Origin: JAGMXM01 sp964458325
GTDB lineage: Bacteria > Verrucomicrobiota > Verrucomicrobiia > Limisphaerales > UBA1319
Assembly: GCA_964458325.1 (NCBI GenBank)
Contig: CAYWIM010000076.1
Location: forward strand, 1 to 23,990
Direction: 5' to 3'
DNA: 23,990 nt
Shown: positions 12,038 through 20,414 of the stretch, one piece after another
How the letters are laid out: every line of letters begins with the position of its first letter
Numbering within the stretch: position 1 is the stretch's first letter
Notes under the pieces: generated by a model
Told to the model about the DNA's origin: nothing
What the model saw: only the letters and a program-made list of their open reading frames with translations
The model's database searches: none
Program-made: the position numbers and the translations under genes

Positions 12038-14746
12038 ATGCACTGGGATCGAACATATTGGGCTTGGCTCGGGTTGATGGCGTTGGCACTCCTTCCAGCC
12101 GCGGGTGCGGCGGGGGATCCGGCGGCGCCCGATCCGGCTGCGGTCTATGCTTGGTACCGCGGCGACACCGGTTTACTGACCAACGCGGCGGGCCTCGTGA
12201 CGGCTTGGCGGAACCAGGCGGCCAGCGGCACCCCATCGTCGCGTCACCTGGACAGGATCAGCGGCACGCCACAGTCGATACCGTGCGAGACTGCGGGGGG
12301 CATCCGCGCGTTCCTGCGCTGCGATGGCGCCGATGGCGTCTGGGGCGCCTCGGCGAACTTTGGAACCATCTCCACCAGCCGCACTCTGATTGCGTATTGC
12401 CGGCTGACGCGGACGAATGATGGCTTTTTGTTCGATGGCTCGGCGAACGCACCGGGTTTGACCCGCGCTCAGGTTCGCGGCGGTTCGTGGCAGGCGGGCC
12501 TCCAGCCCAGCGGCAGCGGCAGCAAGGCCGACACTAACACTTTGCCGGCTACGGTCGGCGACTGGCGGGCCCACGTGTTCGCGTTCGAGCGGCTGGCCGA
12601 TTCGACGCGGGTCACGCATGCCGTGGGGGGGGGCGGCCGCTTCACTTATGTGCATCCCCTGGTCAGCGGGATGGGCGGGCTGATTCTGGGCCAGAATGTC
12701 GCCGCATCGCTGGGCCTCGGGGTGGACGTGGCCGAGTTCATGGTCTACGACCGCGCGCTGACCGAAGCAGAATGGCAGGGAGCGATCGATTACCTGGCTG
12801 CCAAATGGGGAGCGCCTGTGGAAATCTCTCCGCCGCCGTGCGCCGCGTCGCAGGCGCAGCGCGTGGTGCCCGCCTTTGGATTGCACGCGCTGCTCGAGGC
12901 CCAGGTCTTCGCTCCCGCCGATCCGAATGGATTGGCCCTCACCAACCTCACCTTTACCCTCGAGGGGACAACCGATGTGAAGGATGTCGCACGAGTCCGG
13001 GTTTATTGGACCGGGACATCCTCCGAGTTCAGGCCCTTGGCGCTCTTCGGGACGGATGCGGGGCCGTTCACCGGTCCGCGATCGATCCCCGGGTATCAGG
13101 CGCTCGATGCGGGAGTGAACCATTTCTGGATCGCGGTCGAGCCGAGGCGAACAGCCCAGTGGGGGCGCCGGCTGGATGCCACGCTGGAGGCGGTGGGAAC
13201 GACCGAGGGGGTTCGCGCGCCGCCCGTGACCGCACCGCCGGAGTTTCTCACCCTGGGCAATGCGTATGCCGCCACCGTGCTGCGGAAACGAGGCGATGAG
13301 GGCGTCCACACTTACCGGATCCCTGGCATCGCCACGTCGGCTCGAGGCACGGTCGTTGCGGTGTTCGATATTCGCTACGATGGAGGGGGCGACCTGCCCG
13401 GGAACATCGATGTGGGAGTGCTGCGCAGCGCGGACGGCGGCAACACCTGGGGGCCCATGATCAAGGCGCTGGATTTCGACAAGAGCGTTTCTGGTTCGAG
13501 CGGCAATGGCGTGGGCGATCCGGCGATCCTGGTCGACCGCGAAACGGGGACGATCTGGGTGGCTGCATTATGGTCCTATGGCAGCCATGGCTATGCCGGA
13601 TCCGGCGCCGGGCTCTCCACGAACCAGACTGGCCAGTATGTCCTGGCCCGCAGCGACGATGATGGACTGACATGGTCGGCGCCGATCAACATCACGCCGC
13701 AGGCCAAGGTGAATCCCCAATGGGGCGTCTGTTTCCAGGGGCCGGGCCATGGGATTCAGCTTCGCGATGGCACGCTGCTCTTTCCTTCGCAGCACACCGA
13801 TCCCGGCGGCGTCAACGCGCGGGCTTTCTTCATTTACAGCACCAACCACGGCGCCAGCTGGCTGGCCAGCCCCGATGTCAATCCGTCGATCCCGCCCCAG
13901 CTGAACGAGAACCAAATGGCCGAGCTCAACTCCGGCCAGATCATGGTGTCGTCGCGGGCGCCCAGCGGGGGCGGCGGCAAGCGCGTCTGGGCGACCTACA
14001 CCCCCGGCGGCACGATGGGCAGCGGTTCCTGGTCGCCGCTGGTCTACTCGCTGCCCGATCCCGTCTGCCAAGCCAGCCTCCTGCGATACAGCTCGACGCT
14101 GGATGGCGCGCCCCGCAACCGCCTCCTGTTCGCCAATCCGGCCTCGAGCTCTTCGCGGCTCAAGATGACCGTCCGGATGTCCGAAGACGAAGGCCAGACA
14201 TGGACCGTCAGCCGCCAGGTCGACGATCGTCCCGCCGCCTATTCGGACATGGCCGTATTGCCTGACGGGACCGTCGGGCTTCTTTACGAGACGGGCGGTG
14301 CAGACGCCTATGAGACCCTCACCCTGGTCCGGTTCGACCTCGATTGGCTCACGCAGGCTGACCTCGACTCGGACGGCGACGGGATGAGCGATTACTACGA
14401 AGGGATCAATGGGCTTAATCCGAGCGCTGGCGATGCCGGCACGGACCTCGACCGCGATGGCGCATCGAACCTGGACGAATCCAAGGCCGGGACCATGGCC
14501 AACGACGCGGCATCGGTGCTCCGCGTGGAGTCGATCTCGAGCCTTTCGGACGGGCTCAGTCTCGGATGGGCCAGCGTTCCCGGCATGGGGTACGCCATCG
14601 AAGGCGCTCCCGATCTTTCGGGGGAATGGAGCCTCGAGCCGGATGCGGACGACCTGTGCGCGCCCGGCGGATTGCGGTCGTTCATCCTGCCGCGACCCGC
14701 GGCCCCCCAGCGCTTTTTTCGCGTCGTCGTTCGGACCTCGCGATAG
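12038..14746 (+). CDS. Secreted multidomain sialidase (GH33-like exo-alpha-sialidase)
   Basis: 902 residues. Signal peptide at 1-26 (WAWLGLMALALLPAAGAAG). Residues about 30-265 are a LamG/ConA-like lectin domain (VYAWYRGDTGLL ... EFMVYDRALTEAEW). About 275-400 resembles the N-terminal domain found on BNR-repeat neuraminidases (VRVYWTGTSSEF, GVNHFWIAVEP). The catalytic six-blade propeller follows: RIP arginine R427 (YRIPGIA), aspartate in GGGDLPGNID, and four Asp boxes, SADGGNTW (464), SDDDGLTW (539), STNHGASW (601) and SEDEGQTW (715); a likely catalytic glutamate is in NQMAELNSGQIM. The tail has calcium-type repeats DLDSDGDGMSDYYEG and DLDRDGASNLDE, and ends QRFFRVVVRTS. It should release terminal sialic acids outside the cytoplasm. 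The ATG at 12038 is chosen for its signal peptide; an upstream TTG exists. Confidence 0.88.
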   Translation: MHWDRTYWAWLGLMALALLPAAGAAGDPAAPDPAAVYAWYRGDTGLLTNAAGLVTAWRNQAASGTPSSRHLDRISGTPQSIPCETAGGIRAFLRCDGADGVWGASANFGTISTSRTLIAYCRLTRTNDGFLFDGSANAPGLTRAQVRGGSWQAGLQPSGSGSKADTNTLPATVGDWRAHVFAFERLADSTRVTHAVGGGGRFTYVHPLVSGMGGLILGQNVAASLGLGVDVAEFMVYDRALTEAEWQGAIDYLAAKWGAPVEISPPPCAASQAQRVVPAFGLHALLEAQVFAPADPNGLALTNLTFTLEGTTDVKDVARVRVYWTGTSSEFRPLALFGTDAGPFTGPRSIPGYQALDAGVNHFWIAVEPRRTAQWGRRLDATLEAVGTTEGVRAPPVTAPPEFLTLGNAYAATVLRKRGDEGVHTYRIPGIATSARGTVVAVFDIRYDGGGDLPGNIDVGVLRSADGGNTWGPMIKALDFDKSVSGSSGNGVGDPAILVDRETGTIWVAALWSYGSHGYAGSGAGLSTNQTGQYVLARSDDDGLTWSAPINITPQAKVNPQWGVCFQGPGHGIQLRDGTLLFPSQHTDPGGVNARAFFIYSTNHGASWLASPDVNPSIPPQLNENQMAELNSGQIMVSSRAPSGGGGKRVWATYTPGGTMGSGSWSPLVYSLPDPVCQASLLRYSSTLDGAPRNRLLFANPASSSSRLKMTVRMSEDEGQTWTVSRQVDDRPAAYSDMAVLPDGTVGLLYETGGADAYETLTLVRFDLDWLTQADLDSDGDGMSDYYEGINGLNPSAGDAGTDLDRDGASNLDESKAGTMANDAASVLRVESISSLSDGLSLGWASVPGMGYAIEGAPDLSGEWSLEPDADDLCAPGGLRSFILPRPAAPQRFFRVVVRTSR

Positions 14747-14758
14747 ACTGTTTTATTC

Positions 14759-15685
14759 ATGCAAATACAACCCACACTTCCACTGCGCGGCCTTGTGGCC
14801 GCGACGCACACGCCGTTCCATGCGGACGGATCGTTGAATCTGGACATCGTCGAGCGCCAGGCAAACCACCTGCTCGAGAATGGCGTTCGGGTCGCCTTCA
14901 TCGGAGGGAGCACGGGGGAAAGCCATTCGCTGACCGTCGAGGAGCGCCGGCTCCTGGCCGAGCGCTGGTTCGAGGTCGTCCGAGGCGCGCCCCTGGGCGT
15001 GATTGTCCACGTGGGATCGAACTGTCTGGCGGACGCCCGGGCGCTGGCGGGCCACGCCGAGCAGTGCGGCGCGCTGGCCATCGCCGCTCTCTCGCCCAGC
15101 TATTTCCGGCCGCGAGATGTGGACACCCTGACGAGCTGTTGCGCCTCGATTGCGGGCGCAGCGCCCCGCACGCCTTTCTATTTTTACGATATCCCGTCCT
15201 TGACCGGCGTGAATCTCTCGATGCCCAATTTCCTGGCGCAGGCTGGGGATCGGATCCCCACGCTGGCGGGGATCAAGTTTACGAACTCGGACCTGATGTC
15301 GTATCAGCTTTGTCTGAGCGCGGCGGGCGGGCGGTTCGACATCCCTTACGGGAGTGATGAATGGGTGCTGGCCGCGTTCGCGCTGGGCGCGAAGGGGGCC
15401 GTGGGGAGCACATACAATTTTGCCGCGCCGGTCTATCACCAGTTGCTCGAAGCCTTCGAGAAAGGCGATCTCGAGGCTGCTCGAGCTCGGCAGATGCGCT
15501 CGGTGCAACTGGTGCGCCTCCTGGCTGGCTATGGATACATGGGCGCAGCCAAGGCGGTGATGGGCATGATCGGGGTCGATGTCGGACCCGCTCGGCTCCC
15601 CAACCGCTCGATGACGCCCCCGGAGATCGCCCAGCTTCGGCGCGAGCTCGAGCAGCTCGGTTTCTTCGACTGGATTCGGCTATGA
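14759..15685 (+). CDS. nanA: N-acetylneuraminate lyase
   Basis: 308 residues, usual family length. A class I aldolase of the DapA/NanA family that splits N-acetylneuraminate to N-acetylmannosamine and pyruvate. The carboxylate-binding motif is GGSTGES (49-55), the catalytic tyrosine is Y143 in FYFYDIPSLTG, and the Schiff-base lysine is K173 in LAGIKFTN. YDIP and GIKFT favour NanA over dihydrodipicolinate synthase. It starts 12 bp after the sialidase stop and its own stop overlaps the next start as ATGA, so it is part of an operon. A TAGACT box at 14744-14749 lies 9 nt before the ATG but has no -35 partner. Sitting between a sialidase and an epimerase makes the sialic acid role very likely. 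Confidence 0.92.
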   Translation: MQIQPTLPLRGLVAATHTPFHADGSLNLDIVERQANHLLENGVRVAFIGGSTGESHSLTVEERRLLAERWFEVVRGAPLGVIVHVGSNCLADARALAGHAEQCGALAIAALSPSYFRPRDVDTLTSCCASIAGAAPRTPFYFYDIPSLTGVNLSMPNFLAQAGDRIPTLAGIKFTNSDLMSYQLCLSAAGGRFDIPYGSDEWVLAAFALGAKGAVGSTYNFAAPVYHQLLEAFEKGDLEAARARQMRSVQLVRLLAGYGYMGAAKAVMGMIGVDVGPARLPNRSMTPPEIAQLRRELEQLGFFDWIRL

Positions 15686-16893
15686 GCCAACCGCCGCTGC
15701 TGGCAACGCCCGACGGCCGCCAGGAACTGCGGGCAGCCTACCGGGACGGCCTGCTCGCGGACACCCTCCCTTTCTGGTTCCCGCGGTCGGTCGATCGGGA
15801 GCATGGCGGTTTCCTGCATTGTCTGGACCGCGACGGCTCGGTGCTGGACACCGACAAGGGCGTGTGGATCCAGGGCCGGATGAGCTGGATGCTCCTGACC
15901 CTCTACCGAACCGTCGAGCGGCGTCCGGAATGGCTCGAGTGGGCCCGGCGCGGCCTCGAGTTCCTCGAACGCCACTGCTTCGATGCCGGCGGGAGGATGC
16001 TTTTTCACGTGACGCGCGAGGGCCGGCCGATCCGCCAGCGGCGCTATGCCTACAGCGAGTCCTTCGCCGCCATCGCCCATGCCGCCTATGCGGCCGCCAC
16101 CGGCGATGCTCGTTCCGCAGAGCGCGCACGCGAGTTGTTCGAAGCGTTTGCCCGCTGGAATTTCACGTCCGGCCTGATGCCTCCCAAGTTCACCGGCGAA
16201 CGCCCGATGACGGGCATGGGGTCCCGGATGATCGCGCTGGTCACGGCGCAGGAATTGCGGGCCACGCTGGGCGAAGATGAGCATCTCCGCGGCTGGATCG
16301 ACCGCTGCATCGACGAGATCCGGCGGCTGTTCGTGAAACCCGATCTCCAGGCCGTCATGGAGACCGTCGGGCCGCAGGGCGAGATCCTCGACCATTTCGA
16401 TGGGCGGCTGCTGAACCCTGGCCACGCCATCGAGGGCGCCTGGTTCATCCTCCATGAGGGCCGCCTCCGCGGCGATTCAACCCTCGTCCGCCTCGGCTGC
16501 GACATGCTCGATTGGATGTGGGCGCGCGGATGGGACAGCGAGTTCGGCGGCCTGTTCTATTTCCGGGACGTGTTTGGGAAACCGGTCCAGGAATACTGGC
16601 ATGACATGAAGTTCTGGTGGCCGCACGACGAGGCGATCATCGCCACGCTGCTGGCGTATGAGATAACGCGGGATGTCAAGTATGCCCGCTGGCACCAGCA
16701 GGTCCATGACTGGGCCCACCGGCATTTTGGCGATCCTGAGCACGGCGAATGGTACGGCTACCTCCATCGCGATGGCCGGATCTCCGTCCCGCTCAAGGGG
16801 AACCTGTGGAAAGGCGCCTTCCATCATCCGCGGATGCAATGGTATTGCTGGGAGGCGCTCGAGCAGGCGGAAGGGGATCGAGCAAGAGCGTAA
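15682..16893 (+). CDS. N-acylglucosamine 2-epimerase
   Basis: 403 residues, usual length for the AGE family of (alpha/alpha)6-barrel epimerases. It would turn N-acetylmannosamine from NanA into N-acetylglucosamine. Catalytic histidines are seen at H248 (LLNPGHAIEGAWF) and at H381 or H382 (KGAFHHPRMQWY); other family blocks are WIQGRMSWML, YAYSESFAAIA and KFWWPHDEAI. The ATG at 15682 overlaps the nanA stop, and earlier starts of the frame lie inside nanA and are rejected. The related cellobiose 2-epimerases share this fold, but the neighbours favour the amino sugar. The enzyme has no signal peptide and is cytoplasmic. Confidence 0.9.
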   Translation: MSQPPLLATPDGRQELRAAYRDGLLADTLPFWFPRSVDREHGGFLHCLDRDGSVLDTDKGVWIQGRMSWMLLTLYRTVERRPEWLEWARRGLEFLERHCFDAGGRMLFHVTREGRPIRQRRYAYSESFAAIAHAAYAAATGDARSAERARELFEAFARWNFTSGLMPPKFTGERPMTGMGSRMIALVTAQELRATLGEDEHLRGWIDRCIDEIRRLFVKPDLQAVMETVGPQGEILDHFDGRLLNPGHAIEGAWFILHEGRLRGDSTLVRLGCDMLDWMWARGWDSEFGGLFYFRDVFGKPVQEYWHDMKFWWPHDEAIIATLLAYEITRDVKYARWHQQVHDWAHRHFGDPEHGEWYGYLHRDGRISVPLKGNLWKGAFHHPRMQWYCWEALEQAEGDRARA

Positions 16894-16980
16894 CCGGTTC
16901 CGAGAGCCATCCGCTGCCTGTGCGCCTCGCGCGCGAAATCGGGGTTGCGCGCCGGGCCTGCATCCGCCACAACCAAGGGC

Positions 16981-18459
16981 GTGAAACCGACGTTCGTTTT
17001 TTTCCTGCTGCTTGGCGGGCTGTTGCCAGGCGCAAGCTCCATCGCGGCCGAAGCCCTCCCGCCGCCCAACATCGTGTTCATCTTGTCCGACGATCATCGT
17101 TGGGACTGGCTGGGCTTCATGCCGGAGGCGCCGGCCTTTTTAGAGACGCCCCATCTCGACCGCATGGCGCGGGAAGGCGCGCATCTGCGGAATACCTTCG
17201 TGAGCACGTCGCTTTGTTCGCCGAGCCGCGCCTCGATCCTGACCGGCCAATACATGCACCATCATCGCGTGGTGGACAATCAACGGCCCGAGCCGCCCGA
17301 TATCCGGTTCTTCCCTGAATACCTCCGCGCGGCCGGCTACCAGACCGCGTTCGTTGGAAAGTGGCATATGGGCCACGACAGCGACGAGCCGCGCAAGGGC
17401 TTCGATCATTGGGTCGGATTTCGCGGACAGGGCGAGTACTTCGATCCGACGGTGAACATCAACGGCCAGCGGCGCCGGATCCAGGGCTACAGCACCGATG
17501 TCCTGACCGACCTGGCGATCGACTGGCTCCAGGTGCAAAAGCCGCAGCCGTTCTTCCTTTACCTGTCGTTCAAGGCGCCCCATTTTCCTTTCGAGCCCGC
17601 CCCGCGCCATCGCGGCCGGTACGACGACCAGCCCGTGCGCTACCCGCCCACGATGGCCAACACCGAGGCCAATTACGCCGGCCAGCCGCGCTGGATCGCC
17701 GACCGCCGCTATGGAATCCATGGCGTCGATCACATGGAAACCGGGCGATTCGACAACGATCCTGTGCCGTCGTTCGAGGATCTGTTCCGGCGCTACAGCG
17801 AATCGGTCTTTTCGATCGATGAAAATGTCGGACGCGTGCTTCAACATCTGGACAACGCAGGCCTCGGCAAATCCACGATCGTCGTCTACATGGGCGACAA
17901 CGGGTTCGCGCTGGGCGAACACGGTTTCTACGACAAGCGCGATGCTTACGAGACGAGCATCCGGGCGCCGCTGATCGTCTGGGCGCCAGGGCGAATCCAG
18001 CCGGGCATCGTCATGACGCGGATGGTGCAGAACATCGACATCGCGCCCACGCTGCTCGATGCCGCGTCCGCTGCCATCCCCGCAAATGCCCCGACCATGG
18101 ATGGCCAATCATTCTGGCCAATGCTCGAAGGACGCAGCATCCCTTGGCGAGACCATGTCCTCTACGAGTATTACTGGGAATGGAACTTCCCGGCCACGCC
18201 GACACTGTTTGCCATTCGGACGGACCGCTGGAAATACATCTATCACCACGGCATCTGGGACCGCGGTGGATTGTACGACCTCGAAACCGACCCGCTCGAG
18301 CAGCATAACCTGATCGACGTGCCTGCGTTTCAAGAGCGTGTCCGCGCGCTCCGAACGCAGCTTTTCGACGAGCTCGAGAAATCGGGCGGACTCCAGGTCC
18401 CGATCCTCCCTCCCGAAGGCGAGCCGCTGCACGATCGGAAGTTATCTGGCCGGCCGTAG
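16981..18459 (+). CDS. Secreted sulfatase (type I, formylglycine-dependent)
   Basis: 492 residues from a GTG start with AAGGG five bases upstream. A signal peptide runs MKPTFVFFLLLGGLLPGASS to IAAEA. Metal-binding D37/D38 are in FILSDDHRWDW. The maturation motif CSPSR has its cysteine at 79, to be converted to formylglycine by an FGE or anSME enzyme not in this window. Further active-site blocks are GKWHMGH, KAPHFPF and YMGDNGFALGEHGFYDKR. The tail WKYIYHHGIWDRGGLYDLETDP is typical of glycan sulfatases related to N-acetylglucosamine-6-sulfatase and heparan-type enzymes. It follows the epimerase by 87 bp and probably desulfates the glycan that the sialidase attacks. The exact sulfated sugar cannot be told. 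A TTG at 16945 is a less likely start. Confidence 0.9.
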   Translation: MKPTFVFFLLLGGLLPGASSIAAEALPPPNIVFILSDDHRWDWLGFMPEAPAFLETPHLDRMAREGAHLRNTFVSTSLCSPSRASILTGQYMHHHRVVDNQRPEPPDIRFFPEYLRAAGYQTAFVGKWHMGHDSDEPRKGFDHWVGFRGQGEYFDPTVNINGQRRRIQGYSTDVLTDLAIDWLQVQKPQPFFLYLSFKAPHFPFEPAPRHRGRYDDQPVRYPPTMANTEANYAGQPRWIADRRYGIHGVDHMETGRFDNDPVPSFEDLFRRYSESVFSIDENVGRVLQHLDNAGLGKSTIVVYMGDNGFALGEHGFYDKRDAYETSIRAPLIVWAPGRIQPGIVMTRMVQNIDIAPTLLDAASAAIPANAPTMDGQSFWPMLEGRSIPWRDHVLYEYYWEWNFPATPTLFAIRTDRWKYIYHHGIWDRGGLYDLETDPLEQHNLIDVPAFQERVRALRTQLFDELEKSGGLQVPILPPEGEPLHDRKLSGRP

Positions 18460-18493
18460 GGCAGGGGATATACTGTCCAACAAGGAGGATTCC

Positions 18494-20281
18494 ATGGCGC
18501 ATGACGCGTTTCGTAACTTTCGAGCTGCTGGCCTGGCGCTGGCGTTTGCATCCTCGATTCAAGCGGCGACGTTCGAGGTGGCGCAACGCCATCCCCAAGC
18601 CAGAGATGACAATCCGGGCACGACGGAGCGGCCGTGGAACACCATTGCTCGAGCGGCCGAGCGAGCCGGTCCGGGCGACACGGTTGTCATTCGCGCGGGG
18701 GTTTATCGCGAATGCGCGGTGGTCAAAGCCAGCGGCGCTGTCCAGGCGCCCATTCGGTTCGAGGCCGCGCCCTTGGAACAGGTCATTGTGACCGGGGCAG
18801 ACCGGCTGACGAGCTGGCGGAAGTCCAATGACGCGCAGCCGGTTTACAGCGTCAACTGGCCGCACAGGTTTATCGGCTGGAACCAGAGCATGACTCATCC
18901 CGACGATGTGTATCATCGGACCATCGGCCGTTGTGAGCAGGTGGCGGTGGACGGTTATCTCCTCCGCCAAGTGCTCGACGCCGCGCAGCTCGCTCCGGGA
19001 ACGTTCTTCGCCGACGTGACGAATCAAACGCTGCGGGTATGGGACCATGGAAGCCGAGACCTTAACAAGGTATCCGTGGAAGCATCGACTCGCCAGGAGG
19101 TGTTCCGCGTAGAAGGCGACCATGTCCAGCTTCGGGGACTGCGCTTTCGATACGCCGCCAACATGGCCCAGCATGGCGCAGTCGTGCTGGCCGGGCGTCA
19201 CAATACGATGGAAGATTGCGTGGTCGAGCGAATGAATGCCAGCGGCGCAGCCTTTCGCGGCGAAGATGCCGTCGTGCGCCGGTGCGTATTCCGCGACAAC
19301 GGGCAGTTGGGCTTCGGCGCAAGCCGCGCCCATCGCCTCCTGTTCGCGGACTGCCTGGTCGAGAACAACAACACGAAGGGGTTCGATCGGGGTTGGGAAG
19401 CGGGCGGCAACAAGCTGGCATTGTGCCGGGGCGTCGTCCTCGAGCGAAGCCGGTTCCTCCGAAACCGGGGCAACGGAATCTGGTTCGACATCGGCAACAC
19501 CAACTGTGCGGTGCGCCAGTGCCTGATCGCCGACAACGAGGACGCCGGCATTTTCTACGAAATCTCCTACGCGCTGCACGCGCACGACAACGTGATCGTG
19601 GGGAACGGATTCGCGGCGACGGCGGGCGCTTGGGGCGCCCAGGCGGGCATCTCCATCTCGAGCAGTCCTGGATGCGTTATCGAGCGCAACCTGATGGCCG
19701 GGAACCGCGAAGGCTTCAATTTCCGGGAGCAGACGCGATCGACGCCAACGATTGACGACCGAGCCAGCCGGCCGGTCTGGAACCACGACGAGGTCATCCG
19801 GCATAACGTGATCGTGTTCAATCGCGATGCCCAAGTGTGGGGCTGGTTCGACATCAAAGACGACCGGCATTGGCCCGCGGATCTCGTGCCATCTGTCCCG
19901 AAAGGTCCAGACGGTGCGGCGACCAAGCCGGGTGATGTCGCCGGAGCTTATGCTGCGAGGCCTGCCCAAGGCCAACCGCGGGACCTGACCCTCGAGAAGC
20001 TCCGCTTGCGATTCGAGAACAATGTCTATTTCGCCGGACCTGGCCATGGCGGGTTCAACTGGGGCCCGACCTGGGCGCGGCACAAGCGTTACGGGGGACT
20101 CGCCGAGTTTCAGGCCGATCTTGGCATCGATGTCGGTGGCCGCGAGCTTGATCCGCGCTTTGCCAGTTGGCTCGAGTTGGATTTCCGGCTCGGCGCCGAG
20201 TCTACAGAACTGCTCCAGGCAACCTACCCGCGCGGCCCGGTCCCAGGCGCGAAGTTGGATTTGTATCTCGATGTCCGATGA
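18494..20281 (+). CDS. Secreted right-handed parallel beta-helix protein, putative polysaccharide lyase or hydrolase
   Basis: 595 residues. A strong Shine-Dalgarno AAGGAGG (18482-18488) sits 5 nt before the ATG; a TATACT box is at 18469-18474. The signal peptide is RAAGLALAFASSIQAA. The start of the mature chain, DDNPGTTERPWNTIARAAER then GDTVVIRAGVYRE, is the DUF1565-like opening of many parallel beta-helix proteins. Then repeated strand turns follow: LRGLRFRYAAN, NTMEDCVVERMN, AVVRRCVFRDNG, LLFADCLVENNN, VVLERSRFLRNRGNGI, CAVRQCLIADNEDAGI and CVIERNLMAGNREG. This fold is shared by pectate lyases, alginate and chondroitin lyases and some glycosidases. No family-specific active site is recognised, so the substrate is open; neighbours suggest a sulfated or sialylated glycan. 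Confidence 0.8.
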   Translation: MAHDAFRNFRAAGLALAFASSIQAATFEVAQRHPQARDDNPGTTERPWNTIARAAERAGPGDTVVIRAGVYRECAVVKASGAVQAPIRFEAAPLEQVIVTGADRLTSWRKSNDAQPVYSVNWPHRFIGWNQSMTHPDDVYHRTIGRCEQVAVDGYLLRQVLDAAQLAPGTFFADVTNQTLRVWDHGSRDLNKVSVEASTRQEVFRVEGDHVQLRGLRFRYAANMAQHGAVVLAGRHNTMEDCVVERMNASGAAFRGEDAVVRRCVFRDNGQLGFGASRAHRLLFADCLVENNNTKGFDRGWEAGGNKLALCRGVVLERSRFLRNRGNGIWFDIGNTNCAVRQCLIADNEDAGIFYEISYALHAHDNVIVGNGFAATAGAWGAQAGISISSSPGCVIERNLMAGNREGFNFREQTRSTPTIDDRASRPVWNHDEVIRHNVIVFNRDAQVWGWFDIKDDRHWPADLVPSVPKGPDGAATKPGDVAGAYAARPAQGQPRDLTLEKLRLRFENNVYFAGPGHGGFNWGPTWARHKRYGGLAEFQADLGIDVGGRELDPRFASWLELDFRLGAESTELLQATYPRGPVPGAKLDLYLDVR

Positions 20282-20414
20282 CGGCGCCTCAGAGCGTGTT
20301 TGGAGCCATGTCATCCAGCAAATTGATGTTGCGTGCCGGCAAGATCCTGTGTTGCGCCGTTTGCCCTTGGCGAATCCTGTGGTTGATCCGTTCCAAAGTG
20401 ATACACTGCCTCCA

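Noticed and set aside
15361..15681. N-terminal extension of the epimerase frame
   Set aside because: It lies inside nanA in another frame; the ATG at 15682 overlaps the nanA stop and gives the family's usual length.
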